From Luscinia megarhynchos (lineage: Eukaryota > Chordata > Aves > Passeriformes > Turdidae), in contig JAPFBE010000002.1 in assembly GCA_034336665.1 (NCBI GenBank), positions 20,190,906 to 20,254,905 on the forward strand: a stretch of 64,000 nt of DNA, written 5' to 3'. Shown here piece after piece: positions 1 to 14,200 of this stretch. A program made the translations under genes and the position numbers. Under the pieces are notes generated by a model. The model saw only the letters and a list, made by a program, of their open reading frames with translations, did no database searches and was not told where the DNA came from. Within the stretch, counting starts at the first letter, position 1. Each line of letters starts with the position of its first letter.

Positions 1-2021
1 CCAGCCCCATCTAGGAGCTACAGGAACATCTAACAGCATCATGATTACTTCAAAGAAGGAAAAATTTGTTTCACAAGCTGGATGGTCAGAAGAACAGGGT
101 AACAGAGCATGCCATGCTGTGCACTCAGCTTCATCTTTTCCAGAAAGAGTAATGTATCAGGCAACACCCCATTCCAAGAGGCTCTCACCATTCCCTGCAC
201 AGACCCAGTGACACAGACCCTTAGCACAGTCCTCAGCAAAAGCAGGCAGCAGAGTCAACAAGCAATACTGCTCAGCTCTCCCCCTGCACAGATCACTTGG
301 GGAAAAATGAAAAGCCAATTATTTCAGATTAACTGTGGGCTTAGCCTAATTTAAGCATTCACGCTGGAAAAATGAACTGCAAAGTACACCTCTAGGAAAC
401 AAGGCCCTTATAATCAAAGAAATTAATTTGTTCATTTCAGCTGCATATTCATTGAAATGCCTATCTCGTACAAATATTTGTCTGATATATTGATATACAA
501 ATATAATTTCAGTATACTAGCTGAAACTCTAATTAGAGTAATAGCTATATTTGCTTTGTAAAGGTCTTCCTTGCTGAAATCAATTAAGAGTGCACAATGA
601 AATTTCATTAAGCTCTACAATATGTTTTTCTACCAAGTGCAAAATTACTATCTTCCCACTATCTTATTACAGTTGTGCATGAGAGGAGTTCTAAATAGAT
701 TCAGAAATCATTGTGCCAACAATGTCCTGTGCTTCTCTATCAGTAAACATGGATTTTTGCCCCCACCTCCTGAAGGAACATATTTGCCATGCATGTAAAC
801 AGCTCTGAACTGATGAATGCAGAATTAAATTTACTGAGAGATACACCTGTAGTCATGTCAGCCTCAAGCTGCCCAGGAGAGTTCCCTCATACAAGGAGGC
901 ACAACTTTCATTCTGTGTGGCCTGAGTTACAAGTTCTCCCTCCAAAAAGCTCACCATGATGGATGATAACCACCATTCCCTTTACACCCCCTTGTACCCC
1001 CATTTTGCACTGTAAACTATGAGATAGGGAAACAGGATCCTTACAAATGTTTAGGTATTTACATATTGCTCAAGAAGTGCTATGGCAGGGCAAAGAAACA
1101 TCAGAAGTGATGGACAGAGGCCTGATCTAACCTGAGAGGCTCAGAAGTCAAAGAATATGTATCTCTGCTTCCCCAAAACACACACTAAATTTACGGCTGG
1201 GCAGAAGAAAATTATGAAAGAATGAAAACAAGCACACAAAAAGCAAAGAAATGGATAAGTCACTCCTAGAGCCAAGGTGGTGCCAACAGCTGCACCCAGG
1301 CAGACAATGATCTGTGTCTACTCTTCCCAGCACGTCCTCACTTCTGCCAGCCTCATTCTAAACAACCCAACAGGTTTGTCACAACCACATGATTTGGGAA
1401 ACTGCATCAGTTCTTCACTCCTGAGCTTCCTCTATGTCTCTGTCTTTATCCAGATTGCTAACACATGGATATTGAAGTGGTGAGTACAGAAGAAATACCT
1501 CTCACAGCCTAGACAGCCCTGCTGAACAGTGACAGATTTTATTCTAGGCTTGTACACCTGGAAGAACGAGGTCCTGATCCCACCTTCCTAAGGCCCAGAA
1601 GGATAACAATTGGGTAGGAAAAGAAGACACAAAAGGAGTGCCAGAAGGGATATGGCCCGGAGATATGGAAGGAAGGTAGACCTGTGTTTCAGATGTATGC
1701 TCCTCCTGGGAAGAGGGAGCTGGAAAGCACCTGGTAAAAGCAGGATCCTCAGAAACATAAAGGGGCCAAAGTGAGGTAAGACAGCTGAATAGCTCTGTGA
1801 GTCAAGAGTGATCTCACAACATTGAAAACCAAGAAGCCTCTCTGCATGACACAAATTAAACAGGTGCCTTAGTACTTACTCTGGAGAATTGACTCATGTT
1901 GTAAGTTTGCAGTTCTTAGCTCATAAGCAGAACAGAAACTCTTTCTTCACTGAGAGACCCTAGAAAGGAGCAAAGAATTGTCTGTTTTGCTAAGGGGCAT
2001 AAAGAAGTATTTAACATGACC
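1..2021. other. Gene-free AT-rich flank
   Basis: No coding region, RNA gene or recognisable repeat was seen. All open frames are under about 90 codons and show no family resemblance. The part around 420-700 is strongly AT-rich, with several TAATT and ATTA motifs and little simple repetition. That texture is common in conserved non-coding DNA near developmental genes, but conservation cannot be judged from one sequence. Confidence 0.6.
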
Positions 2022-2162
2022 CTGAGGTCAGCTCTGTTGGTTGAAGCATGGTGCTGATGATGCCAAGGATATGGGTTCAATCCCTGGATGGGCCACTCAC
2101 TTAAGACTTGGACTCAATCATCCTTCTGGGTCCCTTCCAACTCCGAATATTCTGTGATTATA
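2022..2162 (+). mobile_element. tRNA-derived SINE with CR1-type tail (TguSINE1-like)
   Basis: The first ~75 bases resemble a tRNA gene: a degenerate A box (GTCAGCTCTGTTGG) is followed by a clear B box (GGGTTCAATCCC, 2073-2084). The second half reads ATCCTTCTGGGTCCCTTCCAACTC and then ATTCTGTGATT, the 3' end typical of avian CR1 LINEs. A tRNA head plus CR1 tail is the design of TguSINE1, reported from passerine birds and mobilised in trans by CR1. The copy is near full length with scattered substitutions. No clear target-site duplication was seen. The family name is from memory; the structure is visible directly. Confidence 0.82.
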
Positions 2163-5161
2163 TTTTCTAATATAAATAAGGACTGGCACTTTATGAAAGT
2201 CGGACAAATACAAGTTATGTTTCTCAGACATTATATTTAGGACCAGTGAGAAAAATCTTCACCACTTGGGAGGAGTTTTAGTCCACCAGCAGCACTACCA
2301 CCCACCTAAGTCTGTCCATGTGTTTGTGTGGAAGAGTGTCGTGTCTTCCTGCAGCACTCATGTCAGAATTAAAATGCCTTGCATTGTAGACACATTAGGA
2401 GTGCTTTATCATGCTCAACTCTTGCACACAGTGGCTCATTATGATTGGGTAACTCAGCTATTAAGCTCTACAATAAGCCCACGCTGAATCCTAAAAAGGG
2501 AGCCATATATAGGCTATGGAGGTGTTGAGTAAGACAAGATTTACTGTGCTCTACATAATTAATTTTGCCTTCTATCTTTCCTGTATTTTTAGCAAAGCTG
2601 GTAGCTGAACATACTGAATAAATATATTATTGGTGCTGTTTCGTCAAGCATCTTTCAACCTAATGGAGCCCTACTGTGTTCAGACTGTTCATGACCCTGT
2701 CACAAAGAACAACTGAAAATCTTTCATCATAAAACACAGATGATTCCTTTTCTTTTTCCTCTTTCTTTGTTTCTGAAAGAGGATTGCTTTGGAACATGGA
2801 TAGGTGTTGTATCCAACCGAGCATCCTCCATTATCCATGTTAGCAGTTGCTCATTGCCAGGCAGCTTTTGGACAAGAACAAGGGGAGGGCGAGAAGCACC
2901 CAAATAAAACAAATTATAAAGGAGGGGAAAAAACAGCAGAAAAGTGACAGAAAGGGAAATTGAGAGCACCTGGGCAAAGAGACTGGAGCAGAAATGCAGT
3001 AAAGGAAAAGGCCTGACCAGAATCAGGTTAGCTGGTAGCAGGAATATGCTACACCAAACACAAGGGAAGAGGAAAGATCACAGCCAGCTGATCAGAGCCC
3101 AGGACGGGGAGCAGGCAGCGGTGGACAAAAGGTGGAGATGTAGAACACTCGTCTAGCACTACCAGGAAATAAGATGCATGTGACAGCAAAGGCCAGGATA
3201 TGGAGTTACCCTGGATAAACTGCATGGGAGTATCATTCTAATGTCACATTATAGCATTTTTGTTTCTCTTTTCTACCTCCAAATACAATCCAACTTTTTA
3301 TTGTCATTCTTGATGTTAAAAACAAGTAAGTATTTTCAGCCACTAAAGTCAAGACTTAGGGTCTTAAAAAAACAGCTGTGCAATGTAATGTGTACCTCTT
3401 GTACACCAACATTTTAATGCAGCCTATACTAAGATGACTACTTGCTGTTCTTTCCCTCTATTTATTCTTCTTGTGCATTTTCTTTCATGACTGAAGTATG
3501 AATTGTTCCAGCACGTGCCTTTCATTCATAAATATTAGGTAGGCTGTTTCTTCCCCCACTGAGTATGACTGCAATTAAATGTATTTTTTTCAAATGAAGC
3601 TGTTAATATTCAATGCCAACATCTTTCAGAGCTCTAGACTGCAGCTCAGACTCATATGTTCACCTGCTAACTACTGTTTAGTTGAGAACCTTTTTTAGGG
3701 GAATTTTCCCTCTAAAGATTGACCAAATATCACAAGAAGCAAATCCACTTAAACCTCATCATATTGAATGATCTATTTAATGACCCAGCTGGATCCTGGA
3801 TCATTAAATGTCAAGAAAGAGTACATCCTCTTCCAGATTAGCAGAGCTATTCTTGTGCTTTTCAGTTTGCAATGGGTACTTACAGCTCTGTTGTTTCCTA
3901 AAACTAAAAGCAAAACCAAAGATAGGCCTGTATAAACAGAGAATTTTATGAGTTTCGTAGTTTTAAGCCTAACTAACCAAAAAGCAAACAAATTCATAGC
4001 TTCATTGGGAAGAAAGAGATGAGAATTCTAGGAAGTGAAGCATGAAGCCCAGTATAAACTGTGTGACTGCATGCATTTTGTAAGCAAAAATCACAACTCT
4101 ATGAGAGAGAAAGTAAAGTTTATATAGAGGATAGGGATTCTGTCTGACCAAACCAGATACACACATTAACAAGAGGGCTTTGCAGACAAGTAGGAACCAT
4201 GGACCTGATCAAATCAAACACTGAGATGTAGTAATCTATACTATTTTCATTGCCAAAACCTAGTGGAGGAAAAAAACAAACCCAAACAAAGAAGCAAAAA
4301 AACCAAAGAATCAAAACTGTCCCTTGGGGCCAGTGATGTTCCACTAATTTTAACAAAGGGGTAAAAAATAATGGTGACCACCAGAAATCAAATGGATACT
4401 GACCAAAGGAGTTACCTCAGAAGGTTTAAGCTGAATTTATCACCAAAATATATCTTCTACAGGGATTAAGCAAGTAAATAAATAAATCAGGTCTTGGATA
4501 AATAAACACCTCATCATTTATCATCTTTGTTTGTCAGCAGATTGCGTTGTGATTCTCTCACATGCTTTCACATAACTCATAACTGAAACATATTAATAGG
4601 GTTGAATGTGTTCTGGACCCATGGCCCATTTATTTCTTTTCTAGGCACTAATTTCCCCTAAGTACACCTCAAATGGAATAGTTCCCTGGCAGCCTCTGAA
4701 TAGATTTTGTTTTGGCATCTGACTACAAGAGAGCAAAGATAGAGCTTGACTTCAGGAGGAAACAGGAAGACTAAATTCCCTTTACTAGATTATTTGGAAT
4801 GGAGACATGTATTTAAAAAAATCAAGGGAGAGAATACAGTGGAAAAAAGAAATCTCTCAGGGCATGGTTTCCCATAGCTCAGAGTAGGTGCAAAGGAAAA
4901 AAAAAAAAAAGAAAAAAGAAAGTGATAAATCAGTGACAGCTTTCAAACTATGGATGAAGTCTATTAAAAAAAAAAAAAAAGAAACCTGTAGTGCTCCACT
5001 TCTTGGAAAGATGAAGAGCCTTCATCCTCATTTATGTTGCTAATCAGTCCTGATCTAAGCAGTTGGTAACTAGCAACTGTGTAGTTCCTCTGTGACCTCA
5101 ACAACAAACAAGCAAAACATCTAGGGAGCTTCCAAGATGAATTCCACACCAAGGTGAGAAG

Positions 5162-5164
<3 letters not shown>
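2163..5164. other. Gene-free unique sequence
   Basis: No gene is recognisable. The stretch contains an imperfect hairpin at 3775-3809 (described in the findings) and two long A tracts near its end (A14 at 4897-4910, A15 at 4966-4980). These may be tails of degraded retroposons on the + strand, but no identifiable body precedes them. Confidence 0.55.

Positions 5165-5208
<44 letters not shown>
5165..5208. repeat. (CA)22 microsatellite
   Basis: An uninterrupted run of 22 AC dinucleotides. It opens short spurious frames encoding alternating Cys-Val on the opposite strand, which are not genes. A pure repeat of this length is likely to vary in length between individuals. Confidence 0.98.
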
Positions 5209-5210
<2 letters not shown>

Positions 5211-8200
5211 CCATTCAAACAGCTCTAGCACTGCATGCACTAAGGACAAAAGCAAGGGAGACACTGCAGTCCTACAGCAACCTGGTTCAACCCAGGGAAA
5301 ATGAGGGTCAGTCAAAGGAATCCTGGGAGACATACCTTGGGGAAAAACTGATTGGATCCATTCAGCCTAATGGACCACGTAAAACTGATCACAGCAACAG
5401 TACTCAGACAGTGATGATTGTCATCACAAGTTATCAGCAGCCATTGCATTTCAGGAATTTTCTTCACAGTCCTTTTCAGACACCCTCTAAATTGATTTTT
5501 CCTGGCACATCCTCAGATGTTCTATTTAAAAGCATACCAGCTGTTCAAAAGAAATAAAAGTATTTTATGTGGAACAAGCAAAAGCACACCCATACTGGCA
5601 ACTTGTCTGGGATGATGGTCAGCAGGTAGAAGATGAAGACAAAGCCCCAGCAATACAGCTGAAGGACTGTCACTGCTGATCTGATCCAACTAATGTGATT
5701 GAGCAGGCAGGGCTCTGTCTCATTGGGTGAAATGCCTGAAGCACAACAGGCAAGATGTGTTTCATCCTCAAATTCCAGGAAAGCATTGTGCAAATGCTCT
5801 GCGTGGGAAGGCTGTCTTTGCATGCCTCATGTGACTGAGTACAGTTAAAATGTCCCACATCTCTTCCTGGTGTAACTGTATCATTACACCAGAAGCAATC
5901 TGGCTTACAAACCTAATGATCTCTCATGAAGAAATGGGGCAGTGGCAAGAAGAAAATGGAAGAGAAGAGTTCGCTCCTGAAACTCAAGTGATGCTTTTTG
6001 TTGCCAAATCTTTGCAAATCTAAAGCAACATTAAGGAGCCAAATAGCATAAAGGGCATAGCTGCCACTGTCTTGCAAGATGACATTTCAAGGTAGCAAAG
6101 AGGTTTTATACCCTCAACCTTTTAATTAACGTGATGGATTGTTTATCTTTAGATGATGTTCAATACCTGTGAGTAACCATGCCACTGATGAAAAAACACT
6201 TTTTGGAGATGGAAAAGAATCTCTATAAAGCCTCTGTGTTTCATATAATACTTCCCATGGCAAATATTCAAAGATGGGCAGTTAGGTCAGATGTCCTGTC
6301 TTTTCCTCCTCAAAAAAAGCTATGTAGTCAGTTGCAAACTACTAATATCATAATTTCTCACAAACCATCATATAAATCTTCTCAGCTGATTTTCTCAATT
6401 GAAAAAGGTGTTGAAAGCACAGTTAAAACACTGCTAATAGCTTCAAGACTTCCTTGGCTTTTGCTCATCTTGGAGCTTTTGCCACAGAATAGTCAGGATT
6501 TGTTTATTAGTCTCTTCTTGGATCTGGATGAGATGTTGGCACTGGAAAAACAAACTGAGAATGGCACAAATAAAATGAGAATGACACAAGCAATTAAACA
6601 AAATAGAAGTATCTCTTCCAAAAAGCTTCTTAAATATAATCCATCTAAAAATTGCTGAGTGGAAAGTCAACAATGTAGTTCATTCATATACTCCTCCAAA
6701 GACAAACATGGAGAATAGAACTGAGGGGGTTTTGGGGAATTTGTTTTGGCTGTTGGGTTTTGTGTAATTTAGCACTTGACTGCATATTTCTCCTCTGTCA
6801 GATGTGGGAATAACAATGATAAATGAAGAAAAGTCCTCTTACTTCTGCAAGTCCTGCTGCAGAAAGAGACAAAAGTAATGTTCCAGTGAACTGCAGGCTC
6901 TAGGGTTCTTATGGCTGTTAGGTAATAACAAAAAATCAAAGGAATCCAAGTTTACCCAGTTCTTCAACTGTGACAGCTGTCTGGCAATGCTGCATCACCT
7001 GACACAGGATTTTGTCCCAAATATATCAGTAAAAGGTGAAGCTTCATGGTACCCAAGAGAACAGTTGCACCTAAAGGGCATGTAAAAGCTACAAGTCTGT
7101 AAGTAAACTGAGGCACAAATTTTGCTTCTCTCTTTTTGGTGTGCTATCTCAAACACACAGTAAACAAACCCCAGCACATCTTGAAATCTCTAACCCCATG
7201 CCAAATGCAGTCACAAAGGCCTGTAGTCATGGGTTTATGAACTGGCCAAGTGGAAGATGAAGTCTATAATTTCATATCAGGCTAACATCTGCACATCTAT
7301 TGGGCATGTTGATGGTAAACACAAACTTCTTAGCATAGATACCAATGATATCCTTTATTCCCACTAGATTAACAAAGGTTCCTGACATGGTTGAATAGTA
7401 GACTCACCAGACAAGTATAATAGATATGGTTCAGGGGTAAGATGAAGGACCCTAATTATCCTAATTTGGTCAAGTTTATTTGAATATCTTGCCTTTGGAG
7501 ATTAAAGAAGCCTAAGGAAGTTTGGTCTCAAATCCCACATCCAAATTCTTTACACTTATTTAAAAATCTAGTTCACGAACCTTGGAGTAATTCCCCAAAA
7601 CATCTTTTAAGGCACCTGTCTGAGTGTCTGAGGGCTTAGTACCTGGCCATTTTGTGGATGTTCAGCATACCTGAGCAAAAATGGCTGCCCAAATAAGGGA
7701 AATGTGGTGGACACAGTCAACAGTGATTCACTGGGTTGATATTCTCCCTATTGTTCCCTGAGCCCTCACAGAAGCGGGTGGAGAATTAGGGAACTAATAG
7801 GCATAAGGTCAATGAGCTGTTCTATGAGCAACACAACTGATGCAGCTGAGTCTCCTGCAGATGTATGCCCCACACCCCCCTCTTAAAACAGCTTTCCCTG
7901 GCAATCCCAGAACCCCTCTGTTCCCTTCCCAGAGCTCATCTGTCAGCCTGCACAAGCAGCAGAGTGCATGCTCCATCCGAGGTCAGTGGGCTGTGGTCTC
8001 AGGCTGGCTAAGAGATTGATCATTAGTGCTAACATCCTTCACTTTTATGGGAGGAAACAGAGCATCCTAGTAGGAATAAGGCATCAATAGGAGTCCCTCT
8101 TTTCCAACTATCTACATTGATTACAGCTATAGACACCTACAATCCCTTTGTCTACTGCCCCAAGACTTTATCCCCTATCTAATTCAACCAAGGAATTAAA

Positions 8201-11200
8201 AAATTGTATAGAAGGAATAGAGATATGCCAAGTCTTGATTTTTGCTAGGAGCCAGGCATTATGTATGCTGAAGAAGAATTACTGTGGAATGGACAAATGA
8301 ATCTCCTCATAAAAACAAAGTCTAGGGGCCATTCAGAGAAGCCCACTTTTCCTGTTAAAGTAATTGGTTTAGTTGCCCTAAAGGTAGGGTTAGTTACTTG
8401 CCATCAATAAAAATTATCAGAAATACTTTTCATTTTTAAGTCGCTGAGTTAATTCAGTGCCATCTGAGCCACCCCCACAGAGAACACAGATTCTGGCAAC
8501 GAAAGTTTCTTGTCGCCAGCTCCCTGCCAAGTGTTAGAGAAAAAAGTGCTTTTTCTTCTGACTGAGCATCATGCACAGCACTTTCCAGATGGCAAGGGAA
8601 AAAATGGAGAAGACCTAGTCAGCAAGGATTTAACTGACGAAGGTGTTTTGCACCCACAAATTTGACAGGATCCAACAGGAACTGCACCACCCATCAGACA
8701 CTCCACAGATCAAGTTTCTTTAAAAGAAAACTGTGAATTTCTTGCTAGAATGTCTCCTATAGAAAGTACAAAAATTGAAGGTGACAAACCAGAATTCTTG
8801 CAGTCTATCAATCAGCAGCTGAAAGATACTTTAAGGTTTCAATTTATTACCTTCTGGTGTTGGGGTTTGGTTTGGTTTGTTGTTTTTTTTGTTTTGTTTT
8901 TTTTTCTTTCTAAACAGCATTCAGCACAATGAGATCTAGAATGCTATTCAGTGTTTCTGGGTACTACTGCATTACATATAGCATATGCATCATCAAAAAA
9001 GGACACAGAATGGCTGCAAGCTAAGATCACCAAAGTTTACAGCCATCTCCATCACAATAAGAGGTTCCTCAGTTCCTTCATGAAGGACAGTTGGGTCCCA
9101 ATCTATTCTTTGTGGCAATAAATGTTTCCTGGCAATGCTATTAAAATGGTAAATTTTTACTTGATCCTGTCCTTGATGCCCATAAACTAAGGCAGAATCT
9201 CTGAAGGCTGAAATATGGCTTGGCTTTCAAGCACCCATTCCATCACAGTTCAGATGCTTTATCTACCCCTGTTACCTGCTGCTTGTCCTAATAAGCAGTG
9301 ATGCAATGTTGACTAGATGATTTCCACAAATCCAAAGAGGTTTCATGAAATTTCAGCAATGAAATGCAGAGACAACCTTAAGAAACATCAACACAAAGAG
9401 AGTTTTGATTCACAGATGCAGAATATAGGTAAGAGAATAGAAAGGCCTTTGTATTTTCATTACAGGTATTGAATTTTGTGGCTTGATTCACAGCACAGGA
9501 TTAAGTCACTTGAAAGCTGATGAAGTTACTGCTGCCCAAACATCTGAGCAGCACTGGGGTGTAAGGCTGCAACTGTCTTCTCTACATCTCCTGAAATGCT
9601 CCAGAGAAGTGGAATATACAGCCACATCCATCTATGCAGGAATAACTTTTCATTAGTCAATATTATACTGTCTTTCACAGTGCTACAAGGTGACAAAATT
9701 GGAGGAGAGAACAGTGCCTAATACTGTTAATAGTAAAAGCATCAAGATGCAAAACTCCAATCAGCCTGTTATATTATGCAACTTAATGATAAGATTAATT
9801 CAGTGGCATGGCTGGGAAACACGAAACAGTAAAATGCAACAGCTTATTTATCCAGAGTTTGTCATGGTGCTCACTAAATGTAGGTGAAGATAAAGTCACT
9901 GATGGATTTAAGAAAGGCAGGAATCATTCTATGCATGGGATCTGCAGGGAGAATGTAGGCTAATTATTCAAAGGTGTAAAGCAATCCACCCCAAAGAGCT
10001 TGGAAAGGGCTGTTCCTCCTGTCCATGGTCATGAACAATTAAGTTGCACATTCTTCCCCTTGCACCCAGTAGCACTTGAGCCAGCATTCCCTGCACATCC
10101 TGTGAGCAGGCAGGAGAGGAGAACACAGGGCACAGCGTTGGCAAAGTTAACTACAGCAGAGGTAGAGATGTGGAAGACTGAACCAGTGGGACTTCAGCTG
10201 TCTCTGAACCACAGCACCTTAAATTTATCTATGGGCAGGATATCAGAGGGGAAATCTTAACGATCTGCACTGACGTGGCAGAATTCACATTGCTAGGGAG
10301 AGCAAACAGCAGGGCAGGGACTCTTGAGATAGAGTGGGAACTCTCAATAACAGCAAATTCACTCTCACCCAAAGGAATATTTCTGTTATTTGGAGCTCTC
10401 ACCTTCCCCAGCAGCAGCTGGCCATTCAGCTGGGGACCTTAGGAGACAAGCACATTGCACGTTGTGTAACTGTTGAAATTTCATTATACCATTAGAGCCG
10501 ATGACAGAATTCACAATTTATTATAGGGCTAGGACACCAATGCAAACTTTCTGTTATGAGCAAAGCTAAAATCAGACTGGAACTTTTCCCAGAGTATGGG
10601 ATGAACAAGAGGAGCCTGAAGCAGAGTTGTCACCACCTTCAAATACAGATGACTTAATTAAAACAAAAAAGAACGTATCTGATTTGACTTCTTTTCCCCC
10701 TTACCCCAAAGTCAGCACATTGGAAAGTGAAGATAATTTATCTTACTGAAGAAGTACATGTCCAGGTGAATCCAAGGGAGGGGCTGGAGAGGCTTGGCAA
10801 TGAATACTTCTTTGCAAGCGTTGGGAGCCTTGTTCCTCCTTCCGCTCTGACTGCTCTCTGCTGTTTTAGGATTAAAGAGAAGCCTTCAGTGGGGTGTAAA
10901 CAGCATTTATTCCTCACTGTGGCTCCTCTGTGTTGCCACAGCAGTGCAAGTCTCTTTACTGTTGGTCAGTACCAGAAAACCAGCAGCAGAAGCACACCAA
11001 TCCCAGCGAGGGCACAGCTACACCAGTATCAGGGCATCTCACACACGCAGAACTTAATTCCACTGCCTCAAACAGAAAAAGATATCCCTGGAGAAGCACT
11101 TTCATCTCTGGACAGATCTGTCCACCGTGTGTACACAGCCCACACCGCAGAGGGTGACCTCAAAGCCCTGTTCAAAACCAGCTTCATGACCATACAAGCA

Positions 11201-14200
11201 GCACAGCAGCACCAGAGGTGCTGACACAGCTGGAAGGCGCCGGGCTGAGCGTGCCTGGACACACGGGGGAGGTCAGCAGAGCACCAAACTTGTCTGACAG
11301 GCTGCCCACAAACCTCTCCTGTGGACACAGGACCAGCAGGAGACACGTGCTGCCACGGTTAAGGTGGTGTGCAGACAGACAAAACTCCAAAAATCAATTA
11401 GGATTAGGCAATACATACATCAGGGATTAGCCCCATGTATTATAAGTGATTTGCAAACAACCTTGAACAGCCCCTCCTCACAGGAAGTACCATTACCCAA
11501 CATAGAGAACCTATTCATTTAGAGTGCCCAAAATCACCAAAGTCCCTCTTTGAGCTGTCAGTCATGCCTAAGAGACTCCGACTGGCTGCAAGCAGAGCAA
11601 AAGAGTTACACTCCATTAGGAAAGATCCTTTCAATTTTCTCCTTAACATTCTACACCTGGGTCTAGCACAAGCCAGTTTTGTAATAAACAAGTTAATGTG
11701 CCTGTGCAAAGTACACCGACTTTTCACATAAAAACCCCCAAACCAAATACACTTCTATTTATATAGTATAGAGTTGCCATAAGAGCTGACAGTTAAGACA
11801 AAACCACCGAGCAAGTTAATGATTTTTTATCCCTTCTGTGAAGCATCTACAAGATTAAATCCCATCTGAATCTTTGTTTCACAGCCTTGCCTTATTTAAA
11901 CAATTCATCTCCTTTTGTCTCTCATTTGTACTGCACTCTGTGCGTCATTCTGGGTTGTTTCACTGCAGATTGCACAATTACAAGTATTCAAGCATACAGG
12001 AGGCAAGAATAGCTTAGCTTGTTTCGGTTGCCTTACAATCAATACCTTTGCCTCAGGCACCAAAGAACGTATGAGAAAATGAGTTTTCTGTTTTTATAAA
12101 CTTTGTCTATCTTCAAGCACACTTTGATCCATTCTTCTACAGAAATGAATAGGGTGGGGCCATTACAGAACAAGTAGAGGCAGCAACAACGTTCTCTTAG
12201 ACTGAATCTTAACAGAGGTGACCACACCAAAGGCCACCCTTCTTAATGATCTTGCTCTTATTCTCCAATTCATTTGGAATCTTTATTCTCCCTTCCTGAA
12301 TTGAACAAATGCAAGCTTTGTGATATCTGTTTCTTTTTATTTCATGGCAGCAATGGGGCTTTTTAGCTTTGATCTGATCTAGTAAGCAATGTTGTGAAGG
12401 TACTGTCTGCCAAAATAGGAAAAACTATGCAGTTTATGATTGCTGGAAGTGAAAGTTATTTGTGGGGGTGTTTTTTGATAACATGGTAATTCAGACCATA
12501 TCCTTACCCAAAACAACTGAGAGAGAAACAGCGTATTACAAAGCCGAAAAACTCTGTTAGAGAACAGTTTCACCACAAAAGACTGTGGTTTACATAAATG
12601 AGGATTTACAAGCCTGAGGAAGAATTGCAGACATTTTAAAAAGTAACAACATTTTTTCCTTTCAATCCACCCCAAGAGGTAGTTACATCTTCACTGTGCC
12701 AACCCTTTTGAAAACCGAGCATTTTTATCAACTCTGCAGATTTGAAATGAACTCCCTTAAAAAAAAAAAATCAAAGCTTATTTTGATCACCTTTTGGCTG
12801 AGATAAGAAGAGTTTGCCAGAAGGTGTACAAAGAGGAGAACATCAAGGAAAACCATAAAGAAATGGTACAGAATTCTTTGACACCACAAGATATTTCAAA
12901 TACAGATCTCAGTCTTCAGCCTAGGTCTAAACATCAACACAGAGGGCCTCCCATCTCATCATCCTTCTCCAGCAAAAGGAAGTTTAAATTCTAAAAGAAG
13001 GTAATATCATTATTCCAGTTACTGTTGGCTCAGAGAAAGGCATGTTTCAGTTCAATCTGTGCAAGCATGGCTGAGAGCACTGCTGCCCTTGCTCCCTCAC
13101 TGAGACCTTTCCTACAGCTCATTTTGAGCTTGATCTTTCTCCCACTGATGTCAGGAAAAATCTCACTCTGATGTCAGGAGGGGTTGGCATGAAGAGAAAT
13201 ATAATGAATTGTAGGTGATTGCTCTATCTTTTGTTCTTTGCTAGCTGTTTAGTAGGCATTTTTTGCTCTCTTTCCAGTTTCCCATTTCAATAGGGTATTC
13301 TGTAGTTTTTAATGGAAAACAAAATTCTTCATTTGGTTGTATTTTGTGAAATGCCCAAAGGCTTTCCCACACAAGAATCCTATAAAAATGCATTTGTGTT
13401 TTATTATTTTTAATAATGATGTACTTGATCAAGAGTACTCTACATATGTCCCTGGCTAACTTGAACTACCCAATTTGGATAGGTTTTGCCTGTTTGCTTA
13501 TGATGTCAGGAGGTGGTAATCTCTCCACTGCTAAATTTGTACCTGAATATTTTTGACTATGTAATCTGGACAAGGAGCATCAGTGTAATTGTCTGTATAT
13601 TCTCAGTATGGAGATCTTGATAATACTTAATTCTATTCCAATGTCTTAATTCAAGTGAACATAAAGCTACCATTCCAAGGATGTAAGGTGAAATCAAACT
13701 TGTTACTGCCCAACATGCATTCACACTTAACTCCCTATAAGCTCATAAACAAAATTATATTAAAGAAGATCCAATCATGGAAAGCAATTCTTGGGTTAAA
13801 AGGACCTAACAGAACTAGTAGGACATTTGTTGATTAAGTTATCCTATATTTCAAATATATTTGTTAATTATAATTATCAAAGACTCATACAAACATGAGC
13901 ATGTGCCTGACAGCTGTTCACTAACTCAGAAGTATAAGGATCACTAGAAAGAGTTTGAGCCTTTACCACAATGCAAAGTAGTGCATATCTAATAATTTTG
14001 GTGTGAAACAAAAAATTTCAAAGTCCAGAATGTTGGCTTCAGATGAACAATGATTTGTGAGATCAAATTACCCCCTTTTTTCTTCTCTTCATAAGAGTAT
14101 GTGGACAACTGCCAAGTATTTTTTAGGTTTCATGAATTTTAGCATGAATGACAGTTACTCATAAAATTTCCATCAGAACAGCCTCATTTGCTGTTTGCTG

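Noticed and set aside
6179..6658. A 159-codon open frame
   Set aside because: Lys/Leu/Ser-rich translation typical of AT-rich non-coding DNA. No family resemblance.
10727..11224. A 165-codon open frame in a slightly GC-richer interval
   Set aside because: No domain, and overlapping open frames on both strands point to base composition.
12784..12810. CCTTTTGGCTGAGAT, similar to the start of U2 snRNA
   Set aside because: The match covers only about a dozen bases and does not continue into the branch-point recognition or Sm regions.
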